Below, piece by piece: positions 8,460 to 18,535 of a stretch of 31,184 nt of DNA. The notes under the pieces were generated by a model. That model worked only from the letters and a program-made list of their open reading frames with translations, ran no database searches and was not told the DNA's origin. The stretch comes from Basidiobolus meristosporus CBS 931.73 (Eukaryota > Basidiobolomycota > Basidiobolomycetes > Basidiobolales > Basidiobolaceae), in contig MCFE01000839.1 of NCBI GenBank assembly GCA_002104905.1, forward strand, positions 1-31,184, given 5' to 3'. The position numbers and the translations under genes are program-made. How positions within the stretch are numbered: position 1 is the stretch's first letter; every line of letters begins with the position of its first letter.

Positions 8460-10120
8460 GCAGAGTGCATGACTTGCTCAATGTAGCATCTACATTTCTT
8501 AGTTAGGGTTTTACAGCCAGCATATCCTTCTCATGCACTGGGTGAGGTTTGGCTGAGGTTAGATTAATGAGCTCAAAAGCAACTTGGTATTCCTTTCCTT
8601 CATGTTTTTGGGTCATTACTCTGCTAATTGAACAATCTGCAGTATCTGTGCACAAATTAAGCTCTTTTCTGAAATCTGGTATTCTTGAACTTGGCAGCTT
8701 AGCCAGTTCATTCCAGAGCATCTGAAAGACAATCTAACAGGCTATGTTCCACCTCTAGGTAGCGTTGCTTTTTAGGATATCAGTCCAAAGGACTGCAAAA
8801 AGTGGCAATAACATGACAAATCTTCAGTAATAGAACTCAATTCCAAGGATTAACCTGAGCTCTGATTTTCTATGGGGCTGCTTAGGATTCTTAGTGACTT
8901 CAACATTATTAGGCTTAAGAGAACTCTGATGCCAGGCACTATGTGTCCCAGATATTAAACAATTTCTCAGAAGTGCTCCCACTTTGCAAATCCTATATGT
9001 AGCTAATTCTCCCTTAGCTTCTTCAAGACCTTTTTGGCATGTGTTGCAAGTCTTGACTTAGGAGTTGTAGAGGAATAGGGAGTTTAGCTAGTAATGTATT
9101 CACAAAAACTGAACTCCTTTTTATTGAGGTTCCTGCAGGTCCTTATATCTATTTTTCCAGACCAATTGCTGACTAATTGTATTTCCCTATGTAGGTTGTG
9201 GCTGATGACTCTTTTGATTGCATCATCATCACCCAATATAATACTTAATATAGCTATTTCTGTCTGATAAGGATCTGCTGGCCCATTTGCTGACTAATGC
9301 TACTAATTTGATAGACAACACTGATACTGAACTAACTCAAGCATTCAAGCAATAGATGGTAACACCTGCACCAAGTGGTCTTCTTGTGTCTTGCTCTATA
9401 TCAATATGTCATCTAGACAGTTTACCACAAAGGTGTCTAGGTATATATGGTAAATGGCACAAATCAAGGTCATGAATGTTGCAGGGGCATTAGTAAGGCT
9501 AAAACTCATGACCAAGTACTCATAGTGTCAATATCTGTTTCTGAGTGCATTCTTGAGGATATTGCCTGGTTTCACCCCAATCTGTTTGTATCCACACAAG
9601 TGGTCAATATTGCTTAAAATGGTGTCTTTGTTGAATTGGTACTAAAGCTCATCAATCTAGGCTATGGGGTACCAATTCTTCATAGTAACTGAGTGCACAG
9701 CTCTGTAACTTATGCACATCCTGAGTGTTTCATCCTTCATCATAAAAGCATGGGTGGGCCCCCAGGTAACTTACTAAGCCTGATATATCCTTGTAGCAGT
9801 AAATTGTCAATTTGTCTTCATCTCCCCTAATTCTGATGGACTCCTTCTTTAAGGTGTCTTGCTCACAGGGAGGTTATCCTCTGTGTCAATGACATGTTTA
9901 TCTTCTCTAGTTGATGGTTGATTCACAAGTTCAGTGGCAAACATATTTGAATAGTCCTTGGAAATATTCTGGACTCTTTGGGTAAGTGGGACAGAATAAG
10001 CACCTTGCAAAATATAGTAAGCCTAGGAATTATATGCTCAATATGAAGTAGAAGCTCTGCAAGATGATCAAACTTTGCAGCTTGAGAGTCAAGCAAACTG
10101 CTGCAATTTGAGAAGTGTTT
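8460..10120 (-). pseudogene. Gypsy fragment 2 (RNase H and RT), split by a solo LTR
   Basis: This is a second, more decayed piece of the gypsy 1 family. The minus-strand segment 8721-8503 is RNase H (ELAKLPSSRIPDFRKELNLC, PVHEKDMLA). About 8880-9041 and 9365-9700 are RT, including LDDILI, where the catalytic DD is retained. About 9700-9900 is the RT entry (ETLRMCISYRA, VSKTP). At about 9900-10120 it becomes the pre-RT linker. Stops and indels are frequent. The fragment aligns collinearly with gypsy 1 from about 4220 to 6260, apart from the MITE and the solo LTR. It has no LTR of its own and looks like a truncated or deleted insertion. Confidence 0.8.
9042..9364 (-). mobile_element. Solo LTR of the gypsy 1 family (LTR-b)
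   Basis: This runs TGTTGCAAGTC to ATGGTAACA and aligns with LTR-a and LTR-c, but has no internal element sequence on either side. The flanks (ggcatg on the left, cctgcaccaag on the right) rejoin the RT sequence that is continuous in gypsy 1 (acatgcaccaag). This indicates insertion with a 4-5 bp, now imperfect, duplication followed by LTR-LTR recombination. Confidence 0.85.
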
Positions 10121-10199
10121 GAGTAAGAGGGACTGACAAGAAATAGCAGTGGTGATGAGACAATTGTTTACTCATTAAGAAGCTCAGTATTGATACCTT
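10121..10199. other. Short unassigned spacer
   Basis: Nothing recognisable lies between gypsy fragment 2 and the transposase scrap. Confidence 0.3.
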
Positions 10200-10392
10200 T
10201 GTTGATACAGGCATATATTCATCTAAAGAAAATCAGCTTGCTGGCAGACCAAGACAAAGAAAAGTTGTAAATGTGAGAAGATAGTAGAATAGACAAAATA
10301 GTCAAAATACCTCTCAATGCACAGTATACTTCTATAGAAAGACACCAACTGATAGATATATGTCTGGAGCACTATAACAATGAACCCTAAGA
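10200..10392 (+). pseudogene. Transposase C-terminal scrap (DDE_Tnp_4 type)
   Basis: About 10270-10390 on the plus strand reads DSRIDKIVKIPLNAQY and ICLEHYNNEP. It matches the reverse complement of 303-430, which encodes NSRIGKIVKILINAQY and MCLEHYEE at the C-terminus of the transposase. The upstream bases (10200-10269) resemble the preceding segment weakly and contain stops. No terminal repeats are visible around it, so this is a decayed remnant of a second transposon copy in the opposite orientation. Confidence 0.7.
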
Positions 10393-10876
10393 AAAAATTG
10401 ACAAAAGGCCAGCAAAATATCTTCATAGTATCAGCTGAATTCCAAGTTTCTCAAAATTGACAACTCTCAATATCTCTGTTCTGAGCTGATGTGCAGGTAG
10501 GAAATCAAGTTCTGTAGGAGGAGACTAGGCAAACTAGCATCCTTACCAGATTCAGTAATTAGCTGCCCATTACTTCCATCAAAAGTTGGGTTTGAAATTT
10601 TGAACTCAAAACTCCAGCTGAATACCAGCAAAATACCACTAGAATACCAGCAGAATACCAGCTAAAAATCAGATGCATTCCAAGTTTGAGCCTCTTCATA
10701 GGGGAAATTAAGTAAGTAAAATTTGATTAATAGCAACTTAAGTCTAGTTGGGCATAAATATGATTAAATATATCCAACCTCAGGCTCATGGTAGAGATCT
10801 TTGTGACAGCTAATGCCATAAAGTGCCACACTAATCTAGCATTATAACCTAGCCAGCAATATGTGGCAATGTCTAC
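10393..10876. other. Unassigned AT-rich interval
   Basis: No gene is supported. The interval holds a short tandem array at 10618-10662 and otherwise unique AT-rich sequence. A short word, aagtgccacactaatct at about 10818, faintly resembles the subterminal region of the TIR transposon. Confidence 0.4.
10618..10662 (+). repeat. Short minisatellite, AATACCAGC-type unit
   Basis: Four near copies (AATACCAGC, AATACCACT, AATACCAGC, AATACCAGC) are spaced 11-13 bases apart and joined by ag/aa linkers. No function is apparent. Confidence 0.6.
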
Positions 10877-12582
10877 CATATGAAATATTTTAGTGATGAT
10901 CCTATCAATAGACTTTCACAAATTCAAAGTCCAGGGAATAAGAGGTACTGGTCCCACAAGGACACCATGCAAACACAATAAAAAATAATTGTGCACAGAT
11001 TTCACAAAAAACTTGGTCAAAGTATTCATTGTAACAATTCAAAAGTGGCTTTTATTTGGTTCCCTGCAAATTTTCTCACTTTCTGATCCCACTCATGCTA
11101 TTGCCTCCTGCATTTGTGTGCATTGATTAGCTAATGTCTCTTTTGCACACTTACTTCCTGACTCAATCATTTCTCTTGCATACAAATTGACTTATTTCCA
11201 CTGAAACTTCAGTTATACCTCAATTGCCAATTATGTTGACCTATAGAAGTTCTATCCTAACCCTATCCTAAGCCAACATTGAGCCCAACCCTACACTCAA
11301 CCAGTAACTCCATAAAAATTCCCCTCTCAATAAGTGTTTCTGCTGTAATGCTCTTTTTCCATCACTTTGGCAGGCACACTACAGCCTTATGCCACTGCTC
11401 ATTCAGTGGTTTACATGTCAAGAATGGTGGACATGGAGTCTGTAGTAGACAAATTGCCTTTCTCTGCATATTCATCTACCTCACTGAAGTGTAGCTCAAC
11501 TGGCTGTGCTTCCAACTCTTACAAAAGCAGCTGATTGTTCAATGATAATTATTCCTGGCTATGATGGGACTTTGTCTGTTCCAGGTTGACAAAATTAATT
11601 GGCAAGAACACAACTTTTTTCTCACATTTCCCTGTCTCTGGCTTGGGTAGACTTTTTTCTGCTTACCTTTTAGCTTATCACTGTAAGGTCTTTCATTTCT
11701 ACATTGTCTGAGTGCTTCTTGTATTGAACTACATTTTCCCCTTGATAAATGCTGCTCTACTCTATCTGTTATGGCTTCCTTGTCCCGTTCTGCAATCTGC
11801 AGGCTACCTAACTCAGCTTTCCTGCTTGTGTCAAGCTCTCAGCTCATTATGTGACAGGCTCCTGAGGTAGCCACTGGCTGTTATCACTGCCAGAACCTTC
11901 ACTGCTATTTTCACTGAGTGTGTCTTGAGTGGACCTAAACTTTTCCTTGATTAATGTTGTGCTGGTGCATCTGTGTCTGCCTGCTTTTCACATATTGGCA
12001 CTCTTCCAGCTCCCTGATGTCTCTTTGACACTGGTTTGGAGCTTTTGGCCTTGCCTGTAATGGGCTCTTGAGCAAGCCTCTAGGTTTTAGCCACTGTGCC
12101 GTTGTTCTTCTGCATGTGATAGTTTCTGCTATCCTTGAGATACTTTCTCAGCATACCTATGCTGACAAAGAATCTATTTGCTTGTTTGAATCCAGGATAA
12201 TCCTGATAGAGTAAGTCAAGTACATTGTGCTTGGCCTTGCATTCCTAATGGTTCCATGGTATGCTGGCCTTAAGGTGTTGGCATGCTTGACTTCTAGCAG
12301 TGTCCTGAATATTAACCCACTGCTCATCATTGAACTCAACAGCTTAACAGATCTCCAATGTCTTTTGCTTTTTAGGATTTGGTATAAACACTACATTCTC
12401 TCACTCCCATGCTGTGATAGGCTTTCTGTAGGCTTTATCATTGGGCACTGTTGTTGTGCTTCAAGAACTGCATGTTGTTTCTCTACTGCTACATTGGGAA
12501 ACAGCTCAATTCTTAACTTTGGCATTGAGCTACTTGTGTTTCTTCTTTGTACCAAAGATACTGCTTTCTCTTCCTGGGACCT
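10877..12582 (-). pseudogene. FamA copy 2 (degenerate, 5' truncated)
   Basis: This is collinear with FamA copy 1 from its 3' end (10877, compare 19893) up to the coiled-coil region, where mitochondrial DNA begins. Minus-strand matches include FIPNPKKQKTLE-like text (about 12350), the repeated Ser/Lys-rich units (about 11650-12100) and VDEFAE-like text (about 11480). It lacks about 230 bases present in copy 1 (the equivalent of about 20440-20670), joined at about 11425-11435. The frame change of copy 1 recurs at the same place, but the heptamer here is CCCAATG instead of CCCAAAG. Where copy 1 has a TAG (20769), this copy has CAG, so that stop is probably a lesion. Many other stops make it non-coding. 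Confidence 0.75.
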
Positions 12583-13030
12583 GAAATAGTTACTCTTACT
12601 AAGATAGCAACACTAAAACTGAATGTTAACGCCATATAAGAAGTAGAAGTAAAGCTATAAGAACCATTCCTAATAAATTTGAGAATAGAATAAAGTTAAA
12701 TAAAGCAAATATGAATGGTAAGTATTGCTCATTTACTTGACCATCTCCTATTTGATCTCTTACTAATGAATGTACTGAGCTATAAGCTGATTCTTGGAAG
12801 ACTGAGCTTTTACTTGCTAACACTTTTCTTTGACTTACTGTAAAATAAGCTAAAGCTAAAAGTAATGAGCTTGCTATAATAGTTTGTAAACCTATGTCTG
12901 TAATAATCAAAATCTCTGAAGATAAAGGTCCTCCAAAGATTGGTGCTCATATTGTTAATAAGTTGTAAATTTCAAATTGCTCTAATGGGTTTAAAATTGT
13001 AAGAGGCACTCTAACAATTCTAAGATTCTG
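12583..13030 (-). pseudogene. atp6: NUMT: mitochondrial ATP synthase subunit 6 fragment
   Basis: The minus strand encodes the N-terminal half of ATP6, the proton-channel subunit of mitochondrial F0. NPLEQFEIYNLLTI is followed by an in-frame TGA (12947-12949) that reads as Trp in the fungal mitochondrial code, then APIFGGPLSSE, LQTIIASSLLLALAYFTVSQ, QYLPFIFALFNFILFSNLLG and, after a one-base deletion near 12660, SFTSTSYMALTFSFSVAIL. PLEQFEI and FSNLLGM are hallmark ATP6 segments. The left boundary lies between about 12575 and 12590, where FamA copy 2 stops; the right boundary, near 13025-13035, is less certain. The frameshift and the truncation show that it is a nuclear relic. Confidence 0.93.
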
Positions 13031-14522
13031 CACTTGATTGTACCTTTGGTTCAGTTGAATCATTCAAGAGCCTTATTGAACTTTTCTCTTGGAAATAGTA
13101 AGTATTGTAAGGATCATGGTCCAAGTTTTGCCACACAAGTTATATGTGACCATTAATTAGTCACTACTGTGCCAACACTATCTTGCCAGCCAGTTAGTAC
13201 TTCTATATCTGTACCTGCCCATTCTTGTCACCTTGTGCAAGCTTACAGCAAAATAGCCAGGCTTTTTCAAGTACAAGGTCAAACTTGTACTTCCCAAATA
13301 TAAAGGCCTGAGTTCTTTTTCATAGTCATTGATCCTCATTCCTACTAGCTGAGTAATATGGCTAATTATGTGAAAGCTCCCATCTGCTTTTAAGACAGAT
13401 GTTGATTCAGTGGGCTCCAAGTTGATCCCAGTTTTCAAAGCAAACTGCTTGGATATATATTCATGCAATGCTCCAGAGTCAATGATGATTTTGGCAGGTA
13501 CTCCATTGATTACTACATTGAAGTATAATAGCTTTCCTGATTTTGGGGTTATTTGGGATAGGTGTTCTTTGGTCATATGGAAGGGGAGTTCTGAGTCTTT
13601 TCAAGTTCTTCCACTATGCCACTATGCTCAAGTGCTTCAATATGGTAAAAGGTTCTTGATGACTGGTGTCCATTTCTTCACTAAGGACAGTATTGTGCAA
13701 TATGTCCTTGCTGGTGGCAATTAAAGCAACATCCTTTCTTCTTAATTTCTTCCAAGGTCAGGCTCTTCTGCATAGCGTCCATTTCCATAGATGCTGCTTC
13801 TGCTTGTCTTCTTTCATAGTGATTGTTTCCTTTCTGGTTGGTCATTGCAGGCTTCCCAACTCCAAAATAGCTGGATTATAGTGAATGACAATCTTGATGG
13901 CTTCTTCAATAGGCCAAGGTCTTTGATAATGGACTTCCTTGCAAGTTCTTTCTTTCAGCCCATCAATAAAGTCCTCAGCTTGATTCCAGGGGCCCATTCT
14001 TTTAATTTGTTCAAGTAGTCATCTATATTCATAGGTGTGCTCTTGAACCATTCCTTTCTGCCTGAGTATCTTCATCTTTCATCTTAGTAGTGTCTGCTGG
14101 TGTGGGGGCTCAAAAGCATTCTGAATTTCCAGCATAAACTCATCCTAGGAGCAGATTGTAGAGCATCCCATCATGGTGGCTGACCTTATCTTATTGTGGA
14201 ACCACAGTAAAGCTGCATCTACCAGGTAAGAAGCTGCATAATATAACTTGCTTTCTAGAGCATTTACCTTACCCTTGAATGCTTCTTCAATCTGAAGAGC
14301 CAAGTTCCCAGGTTCTCATTGACTCTACCTTAGTACTAGTTGACCCTCACACTAAAGTTGCTTTTGACAGGGTTCTGCTTTCTCTGGGCCATGGTAGTCA
14401 TTCCTTGTTGCTGCTGGGCCAGGATTTGTTGCATAGCATTCATCCATTCTTGATTTTTGGACATATTGAGGAAGGGTTCTTCTTTCTTCAAGAGGGATGC
14501 TTCTGATTATTGCCTCTTCTAT
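13031..14522 (-). pseudogene. Gypsy fragment 3: gag and protease
   Basis: This aligns with gypsy 1 from about 6330 to 7641. Gag starts at the ATG at 14464 (MSKNQEWMNAMQQILAQQQQ), with capsid text at about 14350-14200. A zinc knuckle CFNCHQQGHIAQYC (about 13735-13695) is a complete CX2CX4HX4C. The protease segment 13576-13178 has IIIDSGALHEYISK. The gag frame is broken by several indels (about 13860-14330). The element is cut off after the protease. Bases about 13031-13200 align poorly with gypsy 1 and may be decayed linker or unrelated filler next to the NUMT. Confidence 0.8.
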
Positions 14523-14890
14523 TGTTACAGCTCTTGGACTAAGAGTGGCAGAGGAATAGGGAGTTTAGCTAGTATTGTATTCACTAAAACTTGAACTCCT
14601 TATTATTGAGGTTCCAGCCGCTCCTTATATAAATTTTTCCAGATCAATTGCTGACAATAGTATTTCCTAATGTAGGTTGTGGCTGATGACTCATTCAATT
14701 GCATCATCATCACCCAATACAATTCTACCTAATATAGCTATTTCTGTCAGATAACAATCTGCTGGCTTATTTGCTGACTAATGCTACTAATATGATAGCC
14801 AACACTAACACACTGATGGGCTAAGCATATAACTAATTGATTTGATTAATAACTGATCTAACTCAAATACTCAAGCAGAAGATCATAACA
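14523..14890 (-). repeat. Gypsy fragment 3 5' LTR (LTR-c)
   Basis: The left end is TGTTACAGCTC and the right end ATCATAACA; in the sense direction it starts TGTTATGATC. It aligns over its full length with LTR-a (7642-8010) and LTR-b (9042-9364). Confidence 0.85.
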
Positions 14891-15483
14891 ACTTATAGAT
14901 GCTATTATAACTCAAAAACCAACACTAAGAATACTACCTTTCTGCAAGGAGAGCATACAGAAGTCAGCATGCAAATGCAGCAAAGTTGCCAAGCTTTAGG
15001 CCATCAGCTAGAATATGAATTAGTTGAAAGCTGGAGATACTTGAAACAAAGGGTATCTGTTGGAGCAATGCTTGCATCTAGGAGCAGTGCATTTGCTTTT
15101 AGATAATATCCCTTTACTGATAACAAGTTGTACATGTGGCATTTCAAGCTAAATGTGCCCTTCAATATACTGGAAAAACTTGACAGAAGTTACAAGAAAC
15201 TACAGAGTATCTGGTACCCTGAGTACATATTAATGGCTCCAAACCTGGTTTGTATGCACATATGACAATACAAGTGAAAGGACTGGATGAACTGTATATG
15301 CATTTAGTCAAGTGGCCCACTGAAGCCATTTCTACCAAGAGTACATTGGAAGCATTGGGAGTCATAAGTAGGCTTTGTAGGAATGTTTATCAAGGAGCAG
15401 ATTGTCAATACCAACTTGACACATCTACTGCTTTTATGTCAGGAGTTTGTGATAGGATAAGAGAGGCTATACTACAAGTGTAA
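14891..15483 (+). pseudogene. Unidentified coding relic
   Basis: The plus strand reads as protein-like text from about 14931 (TTFLQGEHTEVSMQMQQSCQ, LEYELVESWRYLKQRVSVGA), crosses one TAA near 15096 and continues (NKLYMWHFKLNVPFNILEKL, LQSIWYPEYILMAPNLVCMH). It then shifts frame near 15255 to a segment ending at a TAA at 15481-15483 (ELYMHLVKWPTEAI, GVISRLCRNVYQGADCQYQL, SGVCDRIREAILQ). The regular amphipathic composition and the single frame change suggest a once-real gene, perhaps an element ORF. I recognise no domain. It is bounded on the left by LTR-c, so its 5' end may be missing. Confidence 0.4.
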
Positions 15484-15757
15484 AGCTGAACATGTAGATC
15501 TCTGCCACAGCTGTATCCATTTGCTATTTCTTCTTGCTTGGTGTGTGGAGAATATTGGGCCTTGCTTCACCATTTGGGAGATTCCTAAGGAGCAGATGTG
15601 TGGGGAGATAGGAATACAAGTTAAACTTCATGTACTACCATTTCACAGGCACATCAAGAAAATTATCTTCAAGTCTGTTGTGCATTTGATGAGTTGACTC
15701 ATTGAGGACAGCCAGGAAAAGCCGGAAAATACCAAGGACAGAAGTGCACATGGAGAC
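15484..15757. other. Unassigned spacer before copia 1
   Basis: I see no ORF and no match to other parts of the window. The last bases, gagac, directly precede the copia LTR and would be the target duplication, but the partner side is missing. Confidence 0.3.
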
Positions 15758-16198
15758 TGTTGTAATTTAAGAAGTGATTTGGATATAAGGAACTTATCAA
15801 GCTATAGTGATAATGGATGAACTGTTGTTAATGTTGAAAAATTGGACTATTTGGTATCATTCTGCAGCTAAAAATTTACTTAACAATTCTGAACTAGTCT
15901 GGGTCACTGTGGGACTAATTTACAGCTCTAACTTTGCTACTTTCTCCAGATCTATGATCTTATGATTATTCCCCTATAGTCAGGATAAATTAGCACTAAT
16001 ACTAACTATCATGTACTAAACCTGAAACTGTTACAGAATGCTCCTGAATATTGAGAAAACCTCCTTACTTAGTGCTACAGCTGTATTACTTCTAAAAGGT
16101 ATAAATACCAAGCTTCTTTAATAATAAACAACAGTTCAACTATTATCACTACTTCTTGATAAGTTCCTTGTATCTAAATCACTTCTTAAATTGCAACA
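15758..16198 (+). repeat. Copia 1 5' LTR
   Basis: It begins TGTTGTAATTTAAGAAG and ends CTTCTTAAATTGCAACA. The first and last 23 bases are inverted copies with one mismatch, a much longer terminal inverted repeat than the few bases normal for LTRs. A TATA-like GGTATAAATACC lies at about 16098-16109 and an AATAAA-like run (TAATAATAAACAAC) at about 16119-16132, consistent with a promoter and a polyadenylation signal. The 3' partner is missing, so length is judged from the ends and the adjacent primer-binding site. Confidence 0.8.
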
Positions 16199-16211
16199 GG
16201 TTATGAGCCCT
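16199..16211 (+). promoter_or_regulatory. Copia 1 primer-binding site (half-tRNA type)
   Basis: GGTTATGAGCCCT directly follows the LTR. It is complementary to the anticodon arm of initiator tRNA-Met (GGGCUCAUAACC), not to a tRNA 3' end, as in the Drosophila copia mechanism in which a cleaved 5' half-tRNA primes. Confidence 0.75.
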
Positions 16212-16234
16212 AATTGCCTCAATCTATTCTAAAG

Positions 16235-17015
16235 ATGACTTCTACCAGCAAACAGAACAACACAAACATCTTCCCTGTAAAGAAGATGTTTGATGGAAAG
16301 AATTACAGACTTTGGAGAATCAAGATGCAGACCCACCTTGAGGAAAGGAAGCTTTGGAATATAGTAACAGGAAAAGAAGTTGAGCTCAAAGGAACAGCAG
16401 AAGACATGGAGATGTTTGAAGAGAAGGAGAGAAACGCCTTTAATGCCATACGTATCAATGTGCAAGATTCCTTCATTGGACAAATCCATGCCTCAGATAC
16501 TGCCAAAACACCATGGGAATCCTTAGAGAAGATCCTAAGAGCAAAGTTAGTATCAGGCAAGCTTTATCTAAAACAAAAGTTTGTCAACATGAGGAAGAAG
16601 CCAGATGATAACATGCTACAACTCATTACCAAAATGAAGACACTTGCACAAGAGCTTTACAGTATTAGTGCTGGTGTAGATGATGAAGAAAAGATACTCT
16701 GTCTGCTTTGCAGCCTACCAGACAAGTATGAACCACTCATACTCTCTTTTGAAAGCAGAGAAGACAATTTGACTTTAGACTAGGTCAAAGGAAGACTTTG
16801 CTATGAAGAACTCAAACATAATGATCAAGCAGAGAAAATTGAAGATAATGCTTTATTCAGTTCAGATAGGCAAACAGAAAAGAAGGGAAACCAACAAAAC
16901 TAAAGAAAACCTGGCTGCTGCAACTTTTGTAAAAAGCCAGGAAACTGGGCAAGAGAATGCAAGAAGAAACAAGCAGATGAAAAACAGTGACCAGAGCAGG
17001 CAAACCATATAACTA
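16235..17015 (+). pseudogene. Copia 1 gag
   Basis: The ATG at 16235 is preferred to the non-ATG opening at 16214. The capsid part (16235-16780) has the copia gag pattern: MFDGKNYRLWRIKMQTHLEE, KERNAFNAIRINVQDS, WESLEKILRAK, LYLKQKFVNMRKK and KILCLLCSLPDKYEPLI. A TAG at 16781-16783 replaces the expected Glu before VKGRLCYEEL. Downstream in the same frame is a zinc knuckle, CNFCKKPGNWARECKK, in which the His ligand of the usual GHWA has become Asn. Further stops lie near 16901 and 16988. Confidence 0.85.
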
Positions 17016-18535
17016 CTGATGAACAGTTATTTGTAACTGTACAAGAGAGTGCAAGTAGCCAAAGTAATGAGTGATATACTGACTCTGAAGCCTCACAGCA
17101 TATTTGTGGTATAGAGGAGTGGTTCAGCAACTTAAAGACTATTCCCGTAAGAAAGGCTTATCTGGGAGATAACTCTGCTCCGGAAGCTGCTGCAAGTGGG
17201 TGTATACAACTAAATATGAGTAATAGCTCAGGGGCAACAATAGCAAAACTCACTGACGTACACTATGTGCCTGGAATAGCTAAGAACCTACTCTCAGTCA
17301 GTAAAGCAACTGCTCAGGGATTGAAATTTGTTTTTACTAAAATGAGCTGCTCAATATTGAGCAAGAATGGACAAAAATTAGCATTGGGAATCAGAGATTG
17401 CAATTTATTCAAGTTACAATGCAAGATCATTGTACCTGAGTATGTCCACATTGCTTAAGCTGATGAAACCTACTGGGAGACGTGGCATAGGAGGCTAGGA
17501 CACATTGGGGAACAGAAAATGAGCCAATTGGTAAAAAATCAGCTTGTTTTGAGCCTAAAATACTCAATTCCAATCATATTGAATATTTGTAAGGGATGTT
17601 CATATGGCAAACAAGCTAGGCAATGTTTCAAGAGCTCAGAAGGCATCAGCACCACTGAGATATTGGATGTTGTACACTCAGACATATGTGGCCCCATGAG
17701 AACACTGTCCTTTGGAGCCAAGAGCTACTCTATGATGTTTATTGATGACAAAACAAGATATACATTGGTGTACTTCCTCTAAACAAAGGATGAAGCTTTA
17801 GAGATGTTTAAGCACTTCAAGAACATAGCAGAAACACTAACTGGGCTTAAATTTAAGGTACTACAACGTGACAATGGAGGAGAATACCGTTCAAAGGAAT
17901 TTGCAAAATACTGCTTGTCTACTGCTATACTTCAACAGACCACAGTTCCTCATACTTCACAGCAAAATGGAGTAGCAGAGTGTGCAAATAGAACAATAGT
18001 GGACATGGGAAGATATATGCTATGTGATGAGGAAATGGACTGCAAGTTCTGTGCTGAATCTGTTGCTACCGCATTATACATCATAAACAGATGCCCAACA
18101 ACAGCATTATGTGAATCTACAACCTTTGAAGCATATACAGGCAAAAAAGCAGATGTTCAGCACCTCAAGATCTTTGGCAGTGATGTTTTTTGTCAAATCC
18201 CTGACAGAAACGCTCAAAGTTGGAACTAAAGAGTAGGAAAGGGATCTTTATTAGGTATTGTGAAGATACTAAAGGGTTTAGAGTGTATGATGGCAAAATT
18301 CAGAAGCTGATCAAGAGCAGGGATGTTGTATTTGAGGAGAATTCAAATCAGAAAGCCACAGAAATCATTGGCCAGCTGCCTGATGATGCAATCAACACTA
18401 ATGAGGAAGATACATGCCAAATCCAGCCAGATACGGGAGATACTTCTACCGGTTCCAGATCAGAACAGATTATCCCAGTTAGGAGATCTACCAGAATAAG
18501 AAATGCCCCTGGATCCTGATGGCAGACATCCAATG
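17016..18535 (+). pseudogene. Copia 1 protease and integrase
   Basis: Protease: YTDSEASQHIC, where the catalytic Asp stays but the DSG glycine is Glu; VHYVPGIAKNLLSVSKATAQ follows. Integrase: a zinc domain WHRRLGHIG with CKGCSYGKQARQ (17480-17625), then DVVHSDICGPM (first Asp, about 17668), RDNGGEYRSKEF (second Asp, about 17870) and QQNGVAECANRT (the Glu, about 17965). In-frame stops are at 17068-17070, 17456-17458 and 17780-17782. A frameshift near 18216 leads into the linker with KGIFIRYCEDTKGFRVYDGK and VRRSTRIRNAPGS. The residues for cDNA insertion survive, but the chain cannot be made whole. Confidence 0.85.

Noticed and set aside
11279-12589. Cys/Phe-rich plus-strand ORFs (11279-11494, 12227-12589)
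   Set aside because: They are antisense shadows of FamA copy 2; their composition reflects reversed Lys/Gln/Ser codons.
12626-12910. Small membrane protein gene
   Set aside because: It is the ATP6 fragment read with the nuclear code. It starts at a TTG only because an in-frame TGA lies just upstream, and it ends in a frameshift.
13410-14018. Overlapping plus-strand ORFs
   Set aside because: They are shadows of the gypsy 3 gag-protease on the minus strand.
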